Positions 1 through 12,349 are shown, numbered from the stretch's first letter. The stretch is 64,000 nt of DNA from Bimastos eiseni (GCA_959347315.1 OY365814.1:5148864-5212863); one strand, 5' to 3'. The notes: generated from the sequence alone by a model not told the origin. A program made the numbers and translations.

Positions 1-102
1 TAATGCGGCGTGCCTGGCGAACCGCCCTGACCCAAGACCACAAGAAATCCCGTGTGTTGCTTTCTTCTGGATAGTAACCTGCATGGGCATGCGTGTGGTT
101 CA

Positions 103-345
103 CATATTATTATTATTATTTTGTTGTTGTTGCTTTAATTATTATTTGTTATTATTTTTATTGGTATTATTTTTATTTTTATTATTATTGTTATTATTAC
201 TACTACTGCTACCACTGTTACTACTATTATTTATATTATTTTCTTTGTCGTTGCCGCTGCCTCTGACGTCAACGACAAAGACAACAGCAACTGGTGTCGT
301 TGTCATTGTCGTTGTCGTTATTGTTATTGATGCTGTTGTTGTTGA
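103..345. repeat. Low-complexity TTA/GTT-rich tract
   Basis: The stretch is built of TTA, TTG and GTC/GTT triplets. Open frames on both strands here encode only homopolymeric Leu/Val or Ser/Asn runs and are by-products of the repeat. The remainder of 1-660 shows nothing I can assign. Confidence 0.8.
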
Positions 346-726
346 CACAAGAGGAAATCGGAAAAGACGATGTAGAAATGAAAGTGGTAACACACACATT
401 GATACATGATATTCATATCGTGATTCATATTTAGACTGGGTCTAATAATAACAATTATCGCTTAAATTGAAACTGGAGAACAGCCGTGTAATAGCAACCA
501 TAGTGTGAATGGATGATGACAAGTTGATCTAGGAGTCAAACTCAACTGTCTGCAGCCAATCACATAATAATTATGATATGATTTTTCAGCGACGTCGAAT
601 GAAGGACTAGTCACCTTCTGGGGACACGAGAAGCGAACTCATTTTCTCGCGAGTGTGTTGTCTATTACTGTACACCCGAGTCCCATGGTAATTTAGAAGA
701 AACTGAAAGCAAATTGAATAATTTAC

Positions 727-1033
727 CAAGTGACATGACTGCCTTTTTGCTGAGAAGAAACTCTGAGCAGATGGTTACCGTAGGAAATCGTAGAGATCGG
801 TTGTAAGCCACTTGATAGCTGACAGTGGTTGGATATTCCAAATAATATGCAATGTGATCGTAGATCTGGAAAACCATGAAACCTGTTCCGAACAGTAGAA
901 GCATTGTCCAGATAACCTTCCGAATAATTGATCCAATTTTGTGGTTCGATGGTTTGAACAAGTAAGACAAGCCCACAATAGATACTTCTTCTGCAAACAT
1001 TTTCATCCGCCGTCTCATTATCATTCTCATCAT
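727..1033 (-). CDS. DEG/ENaC (ASIC/FaNaC-like) channel, N-terminal exon, minus strand
   Basis: The exon encodes 102 residues plus one base. It holds the cytosolic N-terminus and first membrane helix of an epithelial/acid-sensing type sodium channel. Visible hallmarks are FAEEVSIVGLSYLF (the family's gating segment, normally with His-Gly), a hydrophobic helix at about residues 40-58 ending before YYLEYP, and FPTVTICSEF, the conserved FPxVTxC start of the extracellular domain. Several ATGs lie at the start; an in-frame TAA sits 24 bases before the first one (1033). The exon ends at a G/GTAAAT donor (726) in phase 1. The His of the HG motif is Val here. No downstream exon is visible to the left, so the rest would lie outside the window, unless this is the displaced first exon of the plus-strand channel at 24218-40514, whose exon 2 begins in the same phase. 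Confidence 0.85.
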
Positions 1034-1468
1034 ACCAAAAAACTGAACCTTTTGTTATCTTGTATTTCGTCGAAGTCGCTCACAGGTTCTCCAGTTGGAT
1101 TGGTCTGGAATCCGTCGTTGAACGGATTAGTCTCGGATATTATCGAGTTCGATCTTGAAAAAATGTGGCCGTCGGAAACGTCTGATTGTTCCTCATTATC
1201 TGTCGGTTTTGCAGCATCTACCTATATGAATCGGTCGCGACGTGAAGATCAATTTAACCAATATATGTTGGAACTTGATTGCAACCAGGACAAAGCATCA
1301 TTCTCCAAACAATGGATGATCTCTGAAGAAACTTGAATGATTGCTGAATGTATGATGATGAAAGTGATAACGACAGTTACGATAGCCATTCGACATCCGA
1401 TTGGTCAAAGCGCTTGCCTTGTAACCCTATGTGCAAGAGTTTAAGCCTGCTCTGAAACGTTTACTGCG

Positions 1469-1470
<2 letters not shown>
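1034..1470. other. Unassigned stretch upstream of the minus-strand channel exon
   Basis: Because the channel exon reads leftward, this is its 5' flank. A plus-strand frame to 1336 and an acidic Asp/Ser-rich stretch just after it (1350-1410) look faintly coding, but no family is recognised. A promoter cannot be pointed to. Confidence 0.35.

Positions 1471-1527
<57 letters not shown>
1471..1527. repeat. (TTA)n microsatellite
   Basis: A nearly perfect TTA triplet array of about 19 units. Confidence 0.95.
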
Positions 1528-1528
<1 letters not shown>

Positions 1529-3935
1529 ACGGACGATTTCTAAAGCGCCGTAACGCAGCCATGCCGCTACAAGGGCGCTTTACAATGACACGATCAGTCC
1601 ACAACAAGAAAAAACCGTACTATAACAATCACTACATCAGTTCACCAGGGATATGCCTTCCTGAACAGGAGGGATTTGAGTCGTGCCCTAAAGATCTCAA
1701 TCGATGCTGCAGAACGCGTACGGGCCTTAGGCACGTCCTGCGCATAGAATTCCTCAGCATCAGTGATTGATGCTTTTAGAGTATGATCTAGATGAATTTC
1801 ATAGCAATGAATTCATATTAATGACGACGATGACGTCGAGAATGAAGCCCTTTTAATAAGTGAATAGATGTATGACATATCTTGTTGCATAACGATCGGG
1901 TGACAGCAAAAACATCTTTGTCCTACATGTCTATTTGGTTCTGGGTTCCTCAACTGAAATACCTGGCTTCTATCTTACTTTAAAGACTTACGAGAATATG
2001 CCACTTATCTATCCTCCTATCTGAAGATATGAGCAATATATTTCTAGATATTTCAATAATACATTTTCAGGCATCGACACGCATCGTATACAGTTGATGC
2101 CCGTCACGTTAGCTGATGCATGATACATGTATTCCCCACAGGCATCGATCTATAACTCAACACACTATGTACATGTATACAGACTGGTAATGGAGGCTTG
2201 CAAACGCCCATTGGCTTAATATGATTAAAGTGCTTTTTGTTGATGGATGCCACGTTGCTCATTAAATAATAAAAATAAAATAGTTTCTCAATGTTGAGGA
2301 GATCTGCCACTGTAGAAAAGTGGATTGTTCACTGGCTACTGCCAGATTCCTATTATGGCTCTCCGGGCGAATTCATTGATGTCTGCCGCGTCTTTCGTTG
2401 CATTGAGAAATTGGACGTGATATTCGATAGAGGTTATCATCATTGACAGGCCTTTAGAAAAGAAACATTGTCCGGTTTTACAGTAAACCTGACAAAACGT
2501 AAGGAGGTAGCCTGCATAAACAAGAAGTAACAGACGCAGGAAGGCTCAGAAGCAGGGAGACAGAAAAGCAGGGAGGAAGAAAGACAGAGAGGCAAGGGAT
2601 GGATATCGAGTTTTATCATATTTACGGATATGAAGGCGCTCCCGAGTTTGAAGATAGACGGTATTATAAAATTAATAGGGCCTATGCACGATGGTTCTAT
2701 CCGAACAGTGTAGGCCTACTGTATTGCATTTGAGCATTTGTAAAGCGCTTTTAGTAAGATGAGTCGTTCAGATGCGCTGTCAGAGTTCATGCAAGGTCCC
2801 GCGAGATGAAGTAGGCATTGAGATAAACAGAGAGGATGAGAAACTGCAAGATAGAATTTTAGAGCGAGCAGAAGCAATGTCGTTTAATCCACCAAGAACT
2901 CTGCCTAGGACCTACGAAACTTCGGGGCTCACACAAAAATTAAAATGATGCTTTTGAGAAACCAAGTTTGGTGATGGAATTTTTCAAAAAACCTAAAAAA
3001 GAAATCTCAATAATTTATTAATTTAGCAGAAGTACCTAAAGTTAGGCTTTCCATGCAACAGCTTGTGAATGTACAATACTATACGTTTGCCATTGCTGCA
3101 AGGCTGGCTTTCAGGTCTACCAATGCAAGAAGAAGGCACGCTCCAGATAGAGGGAATATTAAAGCAAATGATCGAGAATAAGTCATAGCAGTTTGTTGTT
3201 CTTTTAGGAGATCCAAGAGGTCAAGTCTATTGTACGAGCGAAGTGGACGCTTGTTGGAGGCCGAAGTATTAGGCCTACCTCAGTCAGATGCATGTAATTC
3301 GGAACAAGACCCCGATGGACCTTTAAGATTAGAATTCGGATCAAAATGTGTAGGGCCCCTATGCGCACATGGAAGTTCATCCCACATAAATTTAGAGATG
3401 CGAGAGAACCGAAGCTTTAGCGGCCTATCAGTTACATGTATTCTATGCAAAGCGAACACCCGCCATTTGTATCTAGATGGCACCGGAGACGAATTCACAA
3501 GGAAAGACATCACCCAGCGACTTTTATGTACGATATCTTAAGCGTTATGCTTTTCCAAGGATCGTGCAGAGTGTGTTTATTCTTCAGAAAAGAAATCCTC
3601 TGGCATTTCTATTTGTTCTCGTAGCAGAAATCTTAATTAAATCTTCTTGCATTACTCACTCCTCTACATAGTTTTGTGCCATTTGCAAAATGAGAAATGT
3701 TAAATAAAATTCCATCATTTATGTTATTAACAAAAAGTACGAACCACAACAATGGCTGATCCTGTGGCATCACACTAAACACTTTTGTCCAGCTAGAATA
3801 TTGTTTGTCTATCTATGCCCACCTTTGTCATCTACCTGATAGCTGGCTTTGAATCCATGTTAATACCTGCACTAAAATCCCAAATGCTCGCATCTTTTAA
3901 CCAGTTTTTAATGAGGTAGGGCCTACTCTGTATTT
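1528..3935. other. Intergenic, no gene recognised
   Basis: Short open frames (for example 3230-3541 plus) show no family motif and lie over each other on both strands. Two TAGGCCTA octamers occur near 2710 and 3270. I see no RNA gene or clear transposon end. Confidence 0.5.
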
Positions 3936-3995
3936 ATGTATAATTATTGTCATTTATATAGCGCCTTTACAAGAATCTCACAAAAGGCGCTGTGT
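3936..3995. repeat. TATATAGCGCC-type dispersed repeat tail
   Basis: The sequence TTTATATAGCGCCTTTACAA followed by an inverted AAAGGCGCT is a hairpin-like repeat end. Related ATATAGCGC words recur at about 37929 and in the tandem units at 43991-44281. Confidence 0.4.
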
Positions 3996-6594
3996 TAAAT
4001 GCCCTGGCAAAATCTGAGTTAAGTATATCTTTCTCTCACTATCCTATCATAAACCTCCTCAAAACATTTGCTACATGTTTCTCAAACAGGAGCGACACGT
4101 AGAAGCCTAAATATGTATTGACTGTTGTCGCAGACTCGTTTGAACATAATATTATAAGTAAATCAAAGTTCATAATTGATAGGCGTACGTTGCATTGCAA
4201 GGTATCATATAATATAATATATTTTTTCTTTTCTTTGAATAACATCATTGTTCTCGTTTCTCGTGAAGCACGTAGTTGACCTAGTTATTCATTAAGTCAC
4301 TGTTTTGGAACGGGATCTCGACTCATGTTTGGCAAGGGGTTCAATCATAGCTTGCCACGTTTCTGTTTCTGCTCTAGCGGGCTACCTATAATTATCTTCA
4401 AGGTCCTTGTAGCAAATAACCGTCTAATTGTTGCCTGCTACCCATACTGTAGGCCTGTCTTAGATCATGCATTTAGGCCCTATGGAGTGACCGGATTCGC
4501 TCACATCACTGACCTAGATAATATGTACAATATCCGTTATATGGGCTGCGATTGGATAAACCTTCATGTATATTTGCTAAATGCATCCCATGTGACCAGT
4601 ACATTGAATATGCATCTTACGACGAAAAATGGAGTAGTCGATTCTTATCTCTTTTCACAAGAGGCCGTTTCTAGCGTCTCACTCAACAGGAAGAGCAGGC
4701 CGTTAGCCTTTCTCTTGCTTCAACTGACCGAGAGGACTATGCAGTATTACACTGTCAATACTCAACAGTACATTTATATAGTCTACGATGAATAGACATT
4801 TGATTGTTAGATAGCGCTTTTTTTCATGAAAACAGAAAGGTTGCAATTCAAGTATCTGATCAGATTGGACGATGATATCCCATAACTGGAGCAGTAAGTA
4901 TTGCTGTTTGTTATGGGCAATTTCACAGCAATCGCTTAATATTCAAGCGAAATATAATATGGATAGAGTTGGGAAACACGAATTCCACTTCCTACATGAA
5001 ACTTGTAAGTCGCCTTGATTATTATTTTAAGTTTCATCGAATGTTTGCGTTGAGCTCTCTAACTAAAGCTGCGACAGGTTGGCAGAGTGATTCGCTAAAT
5101 TGTCTTCTAACTGTAATCTGATTCCGAAAAAAATCATATTAAGCCATTGATATTGATTGTATTGTTCAAATTTTCACCATCGATTGACATCACGATAGAT
5201 AAGATTGTTCCTCTACACCGTATTAGTAGGACCCTACTGTTGCTGAGTCTTTGTGAGACGTTGAAATGTGCTATCGAAGTGATTGGATATTGTCATACGC
5301 CTTTAGGCTAAGTGCTTAATAATCAAAAAACATAATGCTCATGGTAATTGCAGAAATTGGTTCATATCATACTTACTATTTTGCGTAGCCGCAAAATCAC
5401 ACAGTGCCAGAAGCAAAACTTCTCGTTCGAAACCGATGTATCAACTCGCTATTCAGTATTGGAACTGTGGCCCATTAGGTACACACACACACATATACAT
5501 CTTAATGCTTATCTCATATTTTACCCTTACCCTTCACCATCACCTAAAATAGATCACATTAAGCAGTGACAATCAACTACCATACGGTGCAGCCCATTTG
5601 AATCAACCACCAATTATTTCTATCAGCACCTTATTACCTAATGTCAGTCCCCTCGTCCTAGCTCACTTTAAGTTACGCCCCGCTCGCTGATTGGACGAGA
5701 GATTTATATAGGGCTTGAGACCTAGAGGAGGAGGTTGGTCGTTGGAGTGAGAGTTCGGTGGTTGAGGGTGGATTGACGAGGAGTTGTGGTTCAAGGAAGA
5801 GTTCGGTCGATGTGATTCAAACGGTTGGTGTAGAAGTTCAGAAGACGGACGGACGGCTGCCAAGCAAACCAGGACGGAAGTTATGTAGGGCCTATTAGAC
5901 CGTTCAATTGTAGTTATCAGATTCAACATATTTACTACGTGTATCTTAATCGTATCTAGCTTAGTTCGAGTCTATGAAACCACAACATTTCTCCGACTGC
6001 AGTTGCTACAGTTTGTGTTCATCGTTTGGTTTAGTAAAAACTTCATTCTTTACTAGATATCGTAATAATCACATTAGGTGGAGTACTTGTTAGCGATTAG
6101 TCATGCAATCATTTCATGTATAATTTAGCCGCTTATTTAATGTCAGTGATTTAATCATCAACCTCGTCTGACTTCTTAGTTTAGGCTATTAATTATTAAC
6201 GACATCACGATAGATACTAAATATAGTTCCAGCTACTAGCCTGTTAAGAGGAACAAGACAGCGAGTGCTCTCGGCATGTCATACGTCAAGTGAGTTAGCT
6301 TCCCGACCCAGGATAGCATAGCAGGCATTGACCGTCTTCCATAGTGCCCGTATCCTAGGTCCATGCTTAGCTGTCATATAACTAAAGTAGGTGAAATGAT
6401 TCCGCTTATAGAACAAAACATGCATTGTATCAGACACGTATCGGACACGTATCAGACACGTATTATTATTGTAGTCAAAATCACAGTCGATTGGGGTCTT
6501 CTCTTTTAGGTGTTGGCTGAGGCATAAAAGACAGCTCAATTTGATTTAAAAAAACTATATTGATAGAGACACAGATTTGACGATGTTTAAATAA
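3996..6594. other. Intergenic, no gene recognised
   Basis: The longest open frame (4325-4795 plus, 156 codons) has no recognisable domain and no clear Kozak or splice context. A three-unit 12-bp repeat (GACACGTATCAG-like) lies at about 6430-6465. Nothing else can be assigned. Confidence 0.45.
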
Positions 6595-6864
6595 TGGGCG
6601 ATTTATCGTTTTAGCATCCCAAATTCCAACAACTCATACACTGTATCGTTTTAGCATCCCAAATTCATTGCATCTGACAAAGCCATAGTAATCGGCCCTG
6701 ACGCCCTTTCCGAAGTAGATGAAAAATACACATACATGGAAGCTGAATCGATGAAAAGAATAATGTTTAAATAACTGGATGTGATGAAAAGAATGAATTG
6801 ATTATGATCAAGTGGCCATCTCGAGTATAATGAATTTGGGACGCTAAAACGATAAATCGCCAAT
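6595..6864. mobile_element. Small inverted-repeat element (MITE-like), about 270 bp
   Basis: The left end reads GGCGATTTATCGTTTTAGCA followed by TCCCAAATTC, and the right end (6832-6864) is its reverse complement with one or two changes, giving terminal inverted repeats of about 30 bp. Part of the left repeat (TATCGTTTTAGCATCCCAAA) is duplicated at about 6643. There is no coding capacity, so it is non-autonomous. The superfamily cannot be named because no clear target duplication is seen. Confidence 0.7.
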
Positions 6865-7051
6865 TAATTTTTAATGACTAGTAGAAATTCCTCACTGGCG
6901 ACTCTACACTGTGTCCGGAAATAAAGGGATCCATAGTGATAATATAAAAATAAATAGTAAATATTCGTAGATTTTTAAAATTCTAAACCGTTCTAATCCT
7001 GACATAGTTATCTAGTAGTGCATAAAATATGATAGCTTCTACCATTCAGTA

Positions 7052-7072
7052 ATGACGTCATGATGACGTCAT
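7052..7072. promoter_or_regulatory. Two CRE (CREB/ATF) octamers
   Basis: Two perfect TGACGTCA palindromes lie at 7053-7060 and 7064-7071, 11 bp apart (about one helical turn), each within ATGACGTCAT. They sit about 420 bp upstream of the kinase ATG at 7490. CREB/ATF binding is known for this octamer; a promoter role here is inference. Confidence 0.5.
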
Positions 7073-7489
7073 TTTCTTGAAAATTTAAGTATTAAGGACT
7101 GCCTAAAATATATCTGCGGAATTTTCAACTTTATTAGAATGTTATCGATAAACTGACATAAATTTAGCTCAAATTAATTCTTATTTGAATAATATTAGGT
7201 TTGTTCAAAGTGTCCGCCTTAATTAACCTCAATACACGCATCAAGACGCGTGCATCATTGGCCAATAGTAGCACCAATGACCAGCTGATCAAATTCCTCC
7301 CAGGCATTCATTTCCTCGTGCAGATACCATGATTTGTCTGACGGGATTATCAGTTGGCATTAGCCACTATAGATGTAAGCTCGATATCGTTGTGTTAATG
7401 ACTCTCAGTGTGTCTAATCGAGGAACATTTTGTGAATTTCAGTAAAAATCAAGTGCATCAGTGACACAGTTTGCAAGTAGTTCGTGGAG

Positions 7490-7892
7490 ATGTCTAAAGA
7501 GAACTTCAAAATGTTTGTTTCGGATGATCTACTCATTGGTGAAGGATCTTTCAGTGAAGTGTACGGTCCTTGGGAGCGGAGAGGGAGAAAATGTGTCATC
7601 AAGAAGCGCTGGATTACCACGGAGGATGCAACAATGGAACGCTCTGCTTGTTTGAAATGGATGTCTCTGCATCACAAGAGTCTGATAAGAGTTTACGACG
7701 TACGTGTAGGACCTATTGCGGTTTATATGTTGCTGGAATATGCTTGTGGAGGATCATTAAAAGAAGTTCTCTCTGCGCACGAGTATGATCTTCCTTTGGA
7801 GATATTGAATGACTGGGGCATTCAGATTGCTGAAGGCATGGCATATTTGCACGGAAAAAACATTGTTCACAGAGATCTCAAGTCGTCAAACA
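7490..7892 (+). CDS. TKL/MLK-like protein kinase, exon 1 (N-lobe to catalytic loop)
   Basis: This first coding exon gives residues 1-134 of a small Ser/Thr kinase. ATG 7490 is chosen because an in-frame TAG sits at 7478 and G is at -3. The glycine loop is GEGSFSEVY (residues 17-25), the ATP lysine lies in VIKK (Lys38), and the catalytic loop is HRDLKSSN (127-134, Asp129), a form typical of tyrosine-kinase-like Ser/Thr kinases. It ends at A/GTGAGT (phase 1). Exons 2-5 at 8535, 11115, 12740 and 13066 continue it with matching phases, so the whole protein would be little more than a kinase domain (about 271 residues if one frameshift in exon 2 is disregarded). Substrate and pathway are unknown; MAP3K-like signalling is only a family inference. 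It may be a decayed copy (see exon 2). Confidence 0.85.
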
Positions 7893-8534
7893 GTGAGTTG
7901 TTGTACATAATATGACAGGCTATTCAATATTTATATTTAATGTGAACTATTGATGCCTACTTAGCAGGCTTTATCGCAATACTAATATTGACATGAACTT
8001 ACACGAGAAGTGCATTGCTGATTATAGTTTACCTTTTTGTTAAAGGGTTAGCATACATGTAGATCTAATTTAAATTGCAATATAATGTAACTGTTTGTGG
8101 TTTACAAGTTAATGATGCTGTGAGACCTGCAGGTAAAGGCTTCGATGCCATGGTCCTTAAACCGCTTCAACAAAATAGGCAGAAATCACTCATTTCCATT
8201 TTATTTGCTAATGTGATTTTCTTAAATTATGTGGTCTGGCTGCTCTAGGAAGCTTCTGTCTTTCATTTGCTCTAAGGGCGGTGCAGATAACACCACCAAT
8301 GATGTATGTAGTAGGCATAGATGCTTGCATAAAAATTGAATTCACTGCTAGCAACTGTGACCTCTCCAGATAATCTAATATCTGGCAGTTGGATGCAAAG
8401 CTCCTTTATAACTACCAAATTTAATACGCATCATAGAACATTGATTTTCGTCATTAACTGAGGCAATGATAATTTATATAAGCCTAATACAGAAATTGGT
8501 TGATCACAAAATAATTTGCATTGATTCATTTTAG
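7893..8534 (+). other. Kinase intron 1
   Basis: GT-AG intron between exons 1 and 2; nothing further recognised inside. Confidence 0.6.
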
Positions 8535-8716
8535 TCGTACTAATGGAAGCAGACGCTTCATCAAATCCTTGCAATAAGACATTGAAGATAACGGACTTTG
8601 ATCAGATGCGAGAATATGATGATACAATACATAATGTCAACCGTTGTAACTTACGCCTATGCGGCACCTGAAGTTCTTACTACTGGGGTGTTCTCAAAAA
8701 CCAGTGATGTTTGGAG
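8535..8716 (+). CDS. TKL/MLK-like protein kinase, exon 2 (activation segment), frameshifted
   Basis: The exon follows a TTTTAG acceptor and completes Ile135. It encodes CNKTLKITDFD, where the magnesium motif DFG reads DFD (GAT at 8600-8602). About ten codons later the frame must shift by one base near 8633 to continue into TYAYAAPEVL (the APE motif) and FSKTSDVW. The exon length (182) is one base too long for its flanking phases, in agreement with a single-base insertion. It ends AG/GCGAGT, a GC rather than GT donor, which still fits the phase of exon 3. Frameshift plus DFD suggest a pseudogene or pseudokinase; a sequencing error could explain the shift only. Confidence 0.8.
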
Positions 8717-9034
8717 GCGAGTCATTCTATGCTGCTTTTGCATTTAAAATTTGAGCAGTTATGCGAGCTAATGCGTAACTTACGTATATCTTACAGACAG
8801 TGATATCGATATTAACGCATTCTACTGATCCATTACGGTTGATTTCCAATTATGTCACATGAAATCAGTTACATAGTTAGGATCAACAGGGAAGGTTTTA
8901 TATGTAAACAAGACAAAACTTAGACAGAAAAAAATCGAGCACGTGATGAAAATTAGGCTTGCGACTCTGCAAGTCACGCAGTGTTAAATGTGTGTAAGTG
9001 ACATCAATCCTAGTTTGGTGACTTTTAGTTAATA

Positions 9035-10610
9035 TGATTAATCCATTGATTAAAATTATAAATTACTCTATCACTACTGGTACTGTTCCTTCTCTAATGA
9101 AAATTGCCAAAGGCATATCCATACATGAGCAAGGACATAGTGAACTCCTTACTAACTGTAGACCCATTTGAATATTCTCCTGCTTTTCTAAGTTATTGTA
9201 AAAAGTCATGTAATCACGCCTACTTGATTATAATAATAAAATAACTTTCTTTGTCAATGCCAACATGGTTTCCAACCTGGTCACCCCACCACGATGTTAC
9301 TAGTAAATCTATTGACCGCAATGAATACCCTAAAGACATTTCATAGACATTTCTAAAGCTTTTGACACTGTTAGCCATGACTTGTTCTTATCCAAATTGG
9401 CTACGTGGGTATTCGAGGGGTATCCCCAGCTTGGTTCCAAAGCTACATGTACGTAACTGATAGATACACACCAATATGTATAAATTATTGTAATGATTAT
9501 CTATGAAGTACTAGATTAATTAGATATGGTGTGCCTCAAGGTTCCATCCTAGGTCCCCACCGTTCCCTTATTTTTAATCTTTATTAATGACTTGCCGAAT
9601 GCCTGGAGTCTCATTCATTTTTTATTAATTTTGCAGACGATACCAACATCAATTAGAATTAATAGGGATAACCTACATCTTATGATAAGCTAATGGCATT
9701 AATGGGCCAGAATCTTGCCTACGTTAACGAGAGGTTTGCTGTAGATAAACTATCACTGAACGTCACTAAAACCAATTGCATCATTTCTACCTATCATCGT
9801 AACCAACTTCCTATCAATATAGGTGTACTACATTGTAAGTATAAATAACAATCTCATTCCCAAAGTCATCTTAGCAAAATTCCTGTGTGTCGATGTAGAT
9901 CAAGTTCTCATGTGTAACAGCCACATTAAAATGTTAGCATCTAAAGCAGCAAGAATATAGAAATTGTTCCTAGAATTGCCTATCTCTTACCCATTAATAT
10001 TCACCTTAGCCTATACTACTCCATGGTCCACCCTTACTTAATTTTCTGTTATCTTGTATGGACCTTCAAACTACAACGCAAGACTAAAACGGTTCATCTA
10101 TCTTCAAAATAGAGCTCTTAGAATCATTGTTAATAACCCCATCTTGCCCCACCTAAGTATCTCTTCAACCTAAGGCATATATTGAGCTCTGAACAAATTA
10201 ATCCATTGCAAACCAGCGAACGTATGTACAAACACTTTCGCAACCAGCTACCCTCTAATGTTGACAATTATTTTTATACCCGTAGCCCAAGTGAACCCAT
10301 ATAAACTACACTAGGCTACTAATTATGGGCCAATACACCTGTACAAGCACCCGGAAATTCTCGATTTGATGCTCTGGTCCTAAAGTGTGGAATAGAGTTA
10401 CGGCAGAACTACGCTGCGTCTTGTCGTTTAAACGAAAACTGCGTGCGCATATTTTAGCACCCTGGGAATGATATTTTAACTGTGATTCCTAACAATCATG
10501 CTTGTTAACTTACATACTAACCTACTAGTGAGTGCCACATGTATATTTTTCCACCTATAATATGTAAAAATGTAAGTTTACTAATAAAGTTTCGTTTTCT
10601 TAAACAAACA
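9035..10610 (+). mobile_element. Degenerate non-LTR retrotransposon (CR1/jockey-like), in kinase intron 2
   Basis: Across several frames one reads reverse-transcriptase landmarks in order: a SKAFDTVSH-like stretch (about 9350-9385), a YGVPQGSILGP-like stretch (about 9525-9560), INDLPNA, FADDT (about 9635), DKLSLNVTKTN (about 9745-9775) and, near 10370-10440, the VWNRVTAELR-like C-terminal tail. Many stops and frameshifts show it is dead. The 3' end has AATAAAG at about 10582 and a short A/T tail. Confidence 0.8.
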
Positions 10611-11114
10611 TAGCTAGTTTTCATTATGAATACCCACATCAGCCACCTACGTAATGGGTGACCCTGTAAGCGGGACTACGGTCCCTTTAGGGTTTGATTC
10701 CTTTCGCTATTGTTCGCTGTCAATCGTTTGTTCTAATTCATTGTTATTCATACTGTCTTGTTTTATTGATTGATTGTCAGCGATCAATGTAAATATTTGA
10801 GTAAGTGGCAATTTACACAATTGTTGTAATGGCATAATAATTATGCAAGCATCATAAGTATTCTGATGCTTGTATTTGAGTAAAACACTTCAGTGCTTCC
10901 TGAAAACTGAATAGATCTATATCTGGTCATCTCTATTTAATGGCAGTAGAAAGAGCACTAATTATGCAAGCATCCAAATATAGAAATTATATTGTTAATC
11001 AACTCCTAATGGTTTAAAGATTAAATTGTTTTCTTTGTTTCTTTTTATGACTAACCTCAACTGGGAATTGCTTAATGCGCTTACGAAACATGTTTTATTA
11101 TATTCCTTTTACAG

Positions 11115-11230
11115 CTACGGCGTGCTTATGTGGGAAATGTTTGGGACAAATTATCCCTGTAAAGGCGTTGCCGATCAAATACTGAAAAGTCCAGACTTTT
11201 GGCCTGACATCATCAAAACGATTTTGAACG
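11115..11230 (+). CDS. TKL/MLK-like protein kinase, exon 3
   Basis: After TTTTACAG the exon gives SYGVLMWEMFGTNYPCKGV (kinase subdomain IX onward) and FWPDIIKTILN, ending at G/GTAGCT in phase 1. Incoming phase 2 agrees with exon 2 using its GC donor. The reading frame runs on past the donor to 11253, but the splice is favoured because exon 4 completes the C-lobe in the same phase. Confidence 0.8.
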
Positions 11231-11547
11231 GTAGCTTTCATCAATTTGGTTGATTACATGACTATTTAGGCTGTCATTATCTTCATCATCAAATCGATTT
11301 TGAACTATATCCCTGCTCACATGCCAGCTGCCCCATTAAACTCTGCGCGTTATCTTCTCAAGCTATGTTGAGGCGCTTCAATTCACATCCTTTAGACAGC
11401 AGTTTTGTTGGCACCTTTTATGAGCCATTACTTAACGCTGATCTCTCTGAAGTTTCCTTTGTGGGCGCTGAGAAATTTTCGAAGATTTACATTACACTAC
11501 ATTTACATAATGCGCTTCACAGATTCATACATGCATTGATTGTAGGG

Positions 11548-12003
11548 TATCAATTGATCACCCGTCAGTTGATCCCCCGTCAGTTGATCCCCTCAAATCT
11601 GTAGGCAGCGCGGCAAAGACTTGTAGCTAGTACTGTTAATAAACAAAAGATTGATTTTACAGATTTGCAAAATAACATGATAAAATAACAAATTAATGCC
11701 CAGAAGTCGTGTCACTCCGCGCTGTAATCGCTTACGGCCGTTCGGAGTTTCTTTTATATCTCAAAGCTATGGTTCATTTATCCCATGCATAGACTCTTTT
11801 GCTTACAGCTTTTTGATGACAAACTAATCATATCATGATTCTAAACTACGCTTTTGTATTTTTTATCATTTTAACATTTCGTGCTCTTTTACATCGTTCT
11901 TTTAATAAATGGAGAAGGTCGCAAGTGGAAAATGAATGTTCTATCAATTGGGCTGGTTTCAATAGGCAGGGGATCAATTGACGAAGGGATCAATTGACTT
12001 AAG
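11548..12003. mobile_element. Foldback-like element with GTTGATCCC words, about 450 bp
   Basis: The left end carries tandem words CGTCAGTTGATCCCC (11555-11595) and the right end (11967-12000) carries their reverse complement, GGGGATCAATTGACG then GGGATCAATTGAC. The interior is AT-rich and non-coding. The short-word ends in inverted order resemble the element at 26419-27176. Exact termini and target duplication are not clear. Confidence 0.6.
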
Positions 12004-12349
12004 TTGAAACTGCTGCAGACTATTGTGCGCCTTCACCGTGTCATCAAGTGTACTATTCAAGACTCTTCTAACCGAAGTACTGAAGAAAATCGACCATTCC
12101 TAAAATTATGAGTCGATAACTGCCACACGATCTTGAATTTAGCTGTAAAAATGCCGTTAAGAATCGCTATTGATGATCGAAAGATTCTTGAGCAATTCCA
12201 TAACTCGCAGTATTATCCGAACTTATTATGAAAAAGGAACTTTTCTGAGAAATGGCGATATTAGGTCGAATCGCTACCTCTGAATTACTGACTTAACCGA
12301 CGACCATCCTACGTTCTCTACATTAGTCTACACGATATTAATGGTAATT

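Noticed and set aside
941..1336. 131-codon plus-strand frame
   Set aside because: Its first part is antisense to the channel exon and the rest has no recognised motif.
7461..7788. Other frames across kinase exon 1
   Set aside because: Only the frame from 7490 carries the glycine loop, Lys and HRD motifs.
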